A model generated the notes under the pieces. That model was not told the DNA's origin. It saw only the letters and a list, made by a program, of their open reading frames with translations, and ran no database searches. A DNA stretch of 64,000 nucleotides, taken from NCBI GenBank assembly GCA_005281725.1, contig SSBO01000004.1, positions 1,798,001-1,862,000 on the forward strand, given 5' to 3'. Each line of letters begins with the position of its first letter. Positions within the stretch are counted from its first letter, which is position 1. The translations under genes and the position numbers were made by a program. Below are positions 55,988 to 64,000 of the stretch, one piece after another. This DNA is from Wuchereria bancrofti. Taxonomy: Eukaryota; Nematoda; Chromadorea; Rhabditida; Onchocercidae.

Positions 55988-58291
55988 TAACAAGTCGAAG
56001 TAGGCACTGATTAAACTTTCAAAAGCTTACCTATCTACATTGTAGTACAAAGAGTTAATTAACTCGAATATATGAATATGATATTCTTTAAATGTGGCAT
56101 TTTATGGTTCTTAACAAGCGGCATGATTGAATTAAATGACGAATACAAGTCGAATTTTACTTTCGTGATTTTCATTTTACAATAAACAGAAACAGAAGTC
56201 ACATTTCATTTTGTTTTTTAAATTGAGGTCCTGCGCAGAAAAAGAGCATAAGGCCGAAAAAAGCATATTAAATGAAAGAACCGATGGACTTACTTTTTGC
56301 CTCTTCAAACATCTTCGTATGTTTTTTTTGAGATTGTTCCCTTTTGTTTTGAAAATACTAACATAATGTACCAGAAACGGATTTCCTATGAAATAATTCT
56401 TTAATTTTGGATTGCGATTTTTCCATATATATACTCCGCAAAATTTATGTTAAATTCAACCAAAAAAATTACATTCTGGTAGCTGCACCAGCAAATGATA
56501 CTTTTTTTTAGAAAAAAAAATTTTTTTTGGAATAACTTTTGACTATCACCTCACTTCTTCACTTCCTCTATTCCTTCCCCTCTGTTCTAAATGAGAAAAA
56601 GCTGGAAATTTTGTGATAAGAATAATATATAGTTAAAGAATTTCAAACTCAGTCCACATTGTTGATAGACAAATTATTTCTCACTGATAAGTTACTTCAT
56701 CCTGAACAGTATGGATTTAAACAACAAATGTGACTACCTTTTCAAGTTGATGATGAGATACAAATTTTGAAAATATTACGTGAATGTCGAAGATATTTCA
56801 TGTATTTTAACAAAAAAAAAAAAAAGTAGTCGTTATAGCAGGTAGAGTCTCCACTATCTAAAATCAACCACAGCTTCTCTACAACGGTAAGTTACTGCAC
56901 AGTAGCGAGTGATTCAGCTATTCTTAAATAAATATATCAAGGTTGTTGGGATCATTATTTTAACTTTTAACAAAAAAAGCCGTTACAAAAAGTTGCTCCA
57001 ATAGTCTTGAAATAATAGTAAATGGCGCTGATAACGAATGCTATCCAATGAGAAGTATTGAAGAGAAACCAAAGAAATGGTAGTAATAGAGATGAGGAAA
57101 GAATTCGAGACAAACTGGACTGGTACAGCTCGCGTTATTCGCGCCACTTTTCTTCATTAAAGCTGATAATGTCACGTTGAAAGATGGTGAAATCTTAGCA
57201 ATTTACACAAATAAACAAATGCACACTTCCAGTTGAAATCCACTGACTGTCCTTGAACAAATCAGCAGCGATGTGCTCGAAGAAAGGAGGCGAAGATGTC
57301 TCTGCAGGCGCGCATCAATGCGTTCCTCACAATGACGGTCATTTGATGTGATGAGAAAGGAGGTTATGACCGCGTTAAACAGAAGATGGAAAGGCCAATG
57401 TTCGATTATCTTTTGGTAGTAATGCAGGATGTGCAAGTATATATATTACCTGTTCGTATTCACAGTTCATATAAGTTCGCTGATGCTATTAATATTTTGT
57501 AATCAACGATATGCTAGTTTGCTTAAAATGATAACCTGCAAAAATATTTAAATGAAATCGTATGGTTTATTTGTCAAGGGGAAAGCTGCGCTTTGATTCC
57601 GTTGCAAATGCATTTATTAAAATTATAAAGTCAATAGTGGAACGAAATCAATCCTATGAACAAGCATCTCTTTTATTTTGTATGCAATCAGAAAAATCCA
57701 TAAATTGAACGGGCTATTCTTTCTTATTTTAAACTTCTTGACACTTCCTTCAGCATATACTGTTATTCATGTGTTCTTGACCTTTATTTCCTCTATGAAC
57801 TGTTGTTTATCTGTTGTTCCCCAATTTATTTCTTCTCTTTCGTTCGCCGACGAGATTGAGCCAATAATCAAAAGGCACAAGGTTACATTTCAAAACCAAC
57901 CATTATAAGGTACTATTGATTGAAATACTAACTTTTATTTTACTCCCAAAATATAACAAGTGTCCTTCACAAATATTCCGTAAGCTTCACATTCATGCAT
58001 CGATGAAAAGAACTCACTTGTAACAAGACTATAATTTATCCAAGTTGCTTTCAAATTACCCTGAACATCGAGGAATTAAACGTCTTCTTCATACGGAATA
58101 AACCTGGAATAATGTCGAGTTTTTGTAAAACATAATTATAGACTTGAAAAATACACGTAAAATCTAAGTCTAAATATAAATTCGCAAATTTCTTGTCGGA
58201 TTTTGTATAGTTTTTGTATAGGACTGACTCCATTTCACTTCAGTTTTTTCTTCATTCCCATCCTGCATTAAATTTAAGTAATATTTCATAT

Positions 58292-58486
58292 TTACATGAG
58301 TAGTCCAATCAATTTTAATGCAATGCGTAAGGTGATAAAAGTGGTGATAAAAATGATAATAAAACAAATATTTAGGAAATATACGTTTAGCAGTGCGCCG
58401 TTTTTGCCGATTGAATTCATTTCAAGGATTTTCGATACTTTATTAAGGAATGGCATTGTAGTATTTATAACTGTAATGTCTTCCAT
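58292..58486 (-). other. Small open frame with a hydrophobic C-terminal half
   Basis: An ATG at 58486 opens 64 codons ending in TAA at 58292. The first half is polar; the second half (FLNICFIIIFITTFITLRIA) would span a membrane. No homologue is recognised and no splice sites tie it to a gene. In AT-rich non-coding DNA such frames arise by chance, so this is a candidate only. Confidence 0.2.
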
Positions 58487-59583
58487 GACAAATTTCAATG
58501 CTTGAAACTTGAATAGAAAGCTGGTTTTTAATAAGCCAAGTAATACAAAATACGTCACCTAAAATAAATTAAATTTGCATATTTATTTGGAAAACATTTT
58601 TACTCAATGTCATAGCAGTAGGATGACTGCGTAGTTAAATTTTTCATTGTGAGGCTTTGTATATCCCCGACGTAAGTAGTTTCACTTAGTTGTGAACAAA
58701 AGTAAAACATTTATTATTATTAATTAATTTGCAGGGAGATAAATGACTTCAAAGAACAGTAACTTTCTAGCTTTTGTTGTTGTCATTTAAACAGAACTGA
58801 TTTAATATCGTTTCTAGCTGTGGATTTGGAACAAACAGTGTTTTTTGAAGACAGTTTTATTTGCGATAACTTCTATCCCTAAGCGTGGGTTCTTTTGTTT
58901 GTTTCTTTATCAATGGAGATTTTCTCTTGTGTAACTGATATTAACTGCATCGGCATTGTTTCAGACCGATAATAATAATGAATGAAAAATCTCTACATAA
59001 ATATTTTATTTTAAATTTCTGTTCACTTGTGAAGATATTATCTTGATGCATTGAGATTTGATCTGATATTGAGTACAGTATCTCAAACCGGTCTATCTGA
59101 TTTTAGCTCATAGAATTGCTTATTCAGAGATCTTTAGCTACCGTATATTGGATGAAACTGTGATTTAATTCTTTGAGAAATTTTTATTCTTGTATTTCTA
59201 ATGTAAGTTCTATAGAAAGGTCCGCCATATCTTTTTATGTTTTTTAGCTTCTTGAGAAAAAGAAATGAACCAAAATAGCGTGAATTTTGGATAAGGATGT
59301 CAAAATGTTTTCGAGTATGGATAGCAATCTAAATACTTGTCAGAAACAGATGTGTGATGAGAGCATATTTAATTTGTGAAGATAATGCAAATGCAGCTTT
59401 GTTCTGATTTCTTCATGATGCCTTCTTTACTATTTAATTAGGCCGGGAAATGGCTAATGGATTTTATAAATTGAAAGCAACTTGCTTGAATTTATTTGCT
59501 TTTATATTCAATTAACCAACTTCTCATTCTTTTAGCTACTGTTCTTTTGCTGATTAATAGCTTGGAGAATTGGTGAAAGCAAA

Positions 59584-59600
59584 CATTTTCAGATTCATAA
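59584..59600 (+). promoter_or_regulatory. Probable trans-splice acceptor ahead of tdc-1
   Basis: CATTTTCAG ends at 59592, eight bases before the tdc-1 ATG at 59601. A strong acceptor this close to a start codon, with no upstream exon seen, is what a spliced-leader addition site looks like in nematodes. Inferred. Confidence 0.45.
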
Positions 59601-62600
59601 ATGGAAAGCAAGAAGTGGCAACCAAAAAGTAGGTTATATAATTATCTGTTACTATGCTATTTAAAATTCTTGTAAGCATCTGCAGCAAATGCCTTACATA
59701 AGTGTCTTCCCTTCATTTTAGAAACAGGCGGTATGAGTAGTACCGAGTTCCGAAAATATGGCAAAGAAGTAGTGGACTATATTGCGGATTATATTGAAAA
59801 TATACAAAAGAGACGTGTGGTACCAGCAATCGAACCTGGATATCTACGTAATCTGTTACCTGATATGGCACCTCAACATGCGGAAGCATTCGAGGATGTT
59901 ATTAGTGATTTCGACAGATATATTATGCCCGGGGTAAATTGAACTTCATGACACTTGAATCTATTCTAGGACCAAATGCAAGAAATTATTAATCAGGAAA
60001 GGGTCATTGTATGACCGTAATCAGTGCTTTTTAAAAGAGTAACGAATTATATTAGATTTAGTACAACTAGTTTGAAAGTTTTTTAGAAGAAAAGCCAATC
60101 ACATTTTTATATTTTTCCGTAGTTTGTAGACTAAAAATCATATCAGAAAGTTATAAGGAACAAATTCATTCCAAACCTGTTTTCAGGTTACTCACTGGCA
60201 ACACCCTCGATTTCATGCCTACTTCCCGGCTGGAAATGCCTTTCCGAATCTTTTGGCTGATATGATTTCAGATGCCATCGGTGCAGTTGGCTTTTCCTGG
60301 GTGAATTTTGTTCCGCTACATTTTATTTTGATTTAAAAGACAAGAAAAAATCATTTGTCAGACAATTAATTTTTTCTAGGCGGCATGTCCTGCGATGACA
60401 GAGCTAGAAATAATCATGTTGGATTGGTTTGGTCGAATGATTGGTTTGCCAGATGCTTTTTTGCCATTCACCGAAAACGGAAAAGGTGGCGGTGTCATAC
60501 AGGTAAATCTTGTTCTGAAGAATGCTGTGGTATCAATTTAAATATGAAAGAAATTTACAGTTTTTACTGTTCAAATTTACAGTTCAAACAATAATTTAGA
60601 ACAATTTTTAGTTTTCTAAACTCTCCAGTTGTTAAGATTGCTACCTTCAAATTAAAATTCTGAAAACTCGATCTTTATTACCACAATGTTTCAGGGTTCC
60701 GCAAGTGAATGCAATTTTGTTTCGTTACTAGCAGCACGATTTGAAGTGCTCAAAGAGCTTAGGCAACGTTTTCCGTTTGTGGAAGAAGGACTTTTACTGT
60801 CAAAATTAGTCGCATACTGTTCTAAAGAAGTGATTGATCAATTTCCTATTAATTTTTTAATAATTGGAATTAAATAAACCATTAAATATAAACTAATGAT
60901 ACTCTAATTTAGAAAATATTTAGCAGCGTTTTTAGGATATTTGTACTTGAAAAGATTGATGAAATCATTTACAGGCTCATTCATCAGTCGAGAAAGCTTG
61001 CATGATCGGGATGGTCAAGTTGAAAATTTTGGATACTGACGCAAAGTTTCGTTTACGCGGTAGAACACTACGTTTAGCAATAGAGGTATTGCGGCTTAAA
61101 AACTCGTTCTAAAAAGCCTTGAAATTGATTTCTTTTGTCAGAAAAATGATTTATGGTTACACGTTTATTTATATAATTTATGTTCTGCAATTTATTTATT
61201 TATATATTTTATGTTTGGCATTCTCAATCTATGATTAATTGAAACCAAATTTTAAGATTCTTCAATTCCAATGAATCGATTATTCTTGTTTTCTTTTTTT
61301 TATAGTGAGGTAATCGTGACAATTTCAGGAAGATCGTAATCTTGGCTTAATACCATTTTTTGTTTCTACTACCCTTGGCACAACATCTTGCTGCTCTTTC
61401 GATGTTCTCTCCGAAATTGGTCCTGTCTGTCATGAAAATGATTTATGGTTACACGTGGATGGAGCATATGGTGGAAGTGCGATGATTTGTCCAGAATTTC
61501 GGCCACTGATGGAAGGAATCGAATATGCAATGAGTTTTAACACCAATCCCAATAAATTCATGCTCATCAATTTTGATTGTTCCACAATGTGGTAATTTCA
61601 CTATACTGTTAAACAGAAGCACTTTTTCAAACTTTCGTCACAAAATATTTGTTTTCATAAAAATGAGAAAAGAATTAATAATTCTTAGAGCTTCCAAACT
61701 GTTCTCCTAACTTCATGCAATATTCATGAATCTTAATTTACAAAACCAGTCACCTCTTTTGTGCTATGTTTATTAGCAGCTTTTTTTACATTTTTTAACA
61801 TCCTCTTGAATTATTCACAGATATTGTACAAAATTTCTAGGGTAAAAGATCGCTACAAACTGACGCAAGCGCTAGTTGTTGATCCACTTTATTTGCAACA
61901 CAGTTGGACAGGTATTCATTTTTCTTGACATATTCTGAAATTTTAATATCTTGTAAAAGTCCTATTTCCTAGAAAAATTTGAAACATTGATTAACAACAG
62001 TGTTAAATTTTTCTGCCCTAATCTTATGCCACCCGCAAAACAGTTCTCTTTTCTTTAAGATTTTCCACTCTTGATATATTGATATTGTTTTGTTATATTG
62101 TTCAGAACTACCGTTTAGACAAAGCAATTGATTACCGTCACTGGAGTATACCACTCAGCCGTCGTTTCCGATCACTGAAACTGTGGTTTGTAATTCGAGT
62201 TTATGGTGTGGAAGGACTGCAAAGTTATATCCGCAGGGTTTGACGTTTTTTCATATGAGTCACTTAGGAATTATTTGTTGTCCAAATGGTTAACAGTTGT
62301 CACATCTAAAATCGTTTGCTGCTACATTCTTTGATTTTTTATCATCTGTGGCAGAAAACAACGAAGCAATGAACTAGAGCAAAAGAGACTGGAGAGGGAG
62401 ATTTTATATCACTATGGAGATGTTTAAGGAAAAGAAGATGAAATTTGATTAAATTAAAATATTGCCACTAAAAAAAAACCTTACAGTCGTTTGGTAGAGA
62501 TCTAGTTGAAGTTCCGAATACTCCGATTCCATCTTATTGCGAATTTCACTTCACAACACGTTTGATATTTAAATCTCAATTAACAACAGTTCTTTTCCAT

Positions 62601-63965
62601 ATTTGCAGCACTGTCGTTTGGCAAAGTTATTTGAACAACTCATACGAGCAGATAATATTTTCGAAATTGTTGGTGATGTAATTCTTGGTTTAGTTTGTTT
62701 TCGTATGGTTGCTTCCGAAGAAATGAATCAAGCACTTCTTACCAAGTTTGCAATGATCATCTTATTTGATAACTGATACCCAAATATTTTCCAGAATTCT
62801 GATATTATCTAGGAGTCCGCTCAACAATGCTTCATTTTGATATGCTCCTAAACTCAATATTTGAAGGTTGAATTCTTCTGGCCGTATTCACATGGTACCA
62901 GCGTCTTTGAATGGACGTTTCGTGATTCGTTTCTGTGTTTGTGCAGAACATGCCACTGAGAAAGACATTCAAATTGCTTACGATTTCATTTCACAAACAG
63001 CCCGACATATCTACCGTATCTCTTTCATCTTTCTATTTTGCCTTTATGAATAAAGGCAGATTTCGAGAATCATACATAACACAATTACCTTTATAAAAAA
63101 GTTTTCAAATATCTAAAAATCAAGTAATTGTTTACGAACAAATAATAAAAGGAGCTCTTTTCAACTTATCATGTTAAAACTAATCAAAATCTAGCTTTCT
63201 ATCTCTTTCCACTTTCCTACGTTTCTTAGATGTTGGGTATATAGACAAGCGGCAAAATAGTAAGAGCTCATGAACGATTTGTAACTGGTAAAAAGGAACT
63301 ACATTATTTATAATTGAATCAAGCACAGATAGCCTTATATGAGCCATGAGAGCAGCTTGGGCATTCAAGAAATGTGCTGACCAGAAAGAAGTTTTGATTA
63401 AAAAGCTGTCAGAGCATTAAATTTCTAATTGAAAGTTTGTAGAAGATTCGGTTTCATGTCCACTTGCTGAGGATGACGAACTAGAAACCGCGGAAGAGAA
63501 AGAAGAATGTATCGGACAGATAAGTTTTCTTAGCTCTCTTTTTTAAAAATAAGAAAAGAAAGGAAAAGAAAAAAGCTTTCTAACCGTTTTATTCGTTATT
63601 TATCACTAATTACCACAAAAACAATTTTAGCAATCGAATCAGACGAATCTTAACAAAAATGAAATGCTGGAGCGAAAAGAGAAGGCAACACTATCTCAGA
63701 AACGTTCTTTTCTTGTCCGGATGGTTTCCGATCCAAAGTGCTACAATCCAAAAATTGTGCGTCATTTAACTATGGGTGGTTTCCGTAAAATGAATGAAGA
63801 CGTTGTTCGAGATTTATCGTTACGGTTATTCATTTATATTGTAAAAGACATTCTAGTAAATAGATGGGAGAAATTAAATTATTATAACTGATTTTACGTA
63901 CGTTTATGTTTAATCAAATTAAATCTTCAGTTTTATAATATTATTTGCAGGGAAGCGATTGGTAG
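59601..63965 (+). CDS. tdc-1: Tyrosine decarboxylase (tyramine/octopamine synthesis)
   Basis: PLP-dependent group II amino-acid decarboxylase, neuronal, converting tyrosine to tyramine. Exons: 59601-59628, 59722-59933, 60187-60300, 60380-60502, 60695-60829, 60975-61085, 61329-61591, 61841-61911, 62119-62237, 62609-62745, 62867-63015, 63443 to 63508/63519, then 63631 onward. Phases close up to the last junction. Motifs: [81 protein letters not shown] (PLP-ring Asp), [17 protein letters not shown] (PLP Lys), [21 protein letters not shown] and [33 protein letters not shown] and SFNTNPNK fit insect and nematode tyrosine decarboxylases better than dopa decarboxylase. After the catalytic fold comes an acidic tail ([14 protein letters not shown]). 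Its end is ambiguous: one path stops at 63653, the other adds a 70-75-residue tail (63631 to 63840 or 63855) and may stop at 63965 or run off the window. Confidence 0.94.
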
Positions 63966-64000
63966 AACAAAAATAAAAGTGACTAATACTAATAATATGA

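Larger units (their letters stand above)
52309..59600. promoter_or_regulatory. 7.3-kb divergent intergenic region between receptor PTP and tdc-1
   Basis: The largest non-coding block of the window. It lies between two genes transcribed away from each other, so it should hold both promoters and any distal elements. It may also hide the true 5' exon (signal peptide) of the receptor PTP, whose first exon here is uncertain. I saw a diverged tandem duplication (52838-53024), a short direct repeat (55921-55987), a more GC-rich patch near 57100-57400 and one small open frame (58292-58486). No multi-exon gene could be built. Confidence 0.5.

Noticed and set aside
57203..57436. Minus-strand open frame with an ATG in the intergenic block, considered as a first exon of the receptor PTP
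   Set aside because: No donor in suitable phase and no convincing signal peptide at its start.

Overview
The window is nuclear DNA of a nematode, most likely a filarial/spirurid worm. It is AT-rich and carries compact genes cut into many short exons. Introns are mostly about 60-400 bp, with a few of 1.5-4 kb, and use TTTCAG-type acceptors. The gene set is animal: glucosidase II beta, proteasome activator PA200, a fibronectin-III receptor tyrosine phosphatase and tyrosine decarboxylase. I saw no bacterial, viral or transposon coding sequence, CRISPR array or rRNA. I rebuilt the exons by hand by matching splice sites, reading phase and remembered family sequences, so boundaries given as exact are inferred, not transcript-proven.

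Layout: (1) 241-2428, minus: glucosidase II beta subunit (PRKCSH), 3' end beyond the left edge. (2) 3976-5641, plus: small single-domain protein tyrosine phosphatase with altered catalytic loops. (3) 6124-10225, minus: class-C beta-lactamase-fold (LACT-type) serine hydrolase, complete, with a 1.85-kb first intron. (4) 10900-13251, plus: conserved-looking protein of unknown function, sharing a 0.67-kb divergent promoter region with gene 3. (5) 14432-29162, plus: PSME4/PA200, about 42 exons and about 1,990 codons. (6) 29801-31476, plus: small basic coiled-coil protein, perhaps a borealin/CSC-1 relative. (7) 32306-52308, minus: R3-type receptor tyrosine phosphatase (DEP-1/PTPRJ-like) with a fibronectin-III ectodomain, one transmembrane helix and one PTP domain. 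(8) 59601 to the right edge, plus: tyrosine decarboxylase (tdc-1), the first step of tyramine and octopamine synthesis.

The genes do not form one pathway. Themes are protein quality control (glucosidase II beta in ER glycoprotein folding, PA200 on the 20S proteasome), phosphotyrosine signalling (two unrelated PTPs) and biogenic-amine synthesis. The 7.3-kb gap between genes 7 and 8 is the largest non-coding block and is presumably shared regulatory sequence for the divergent receptor PTP and tdc-1. The most useful leads are the unusual phosphatase active site in gene 2, a non-GT donor near the end of tdc-1 that may decide between two C-termini, the unassigned genes 4 and 6, and a few coding-looking islands that fit no gene model.
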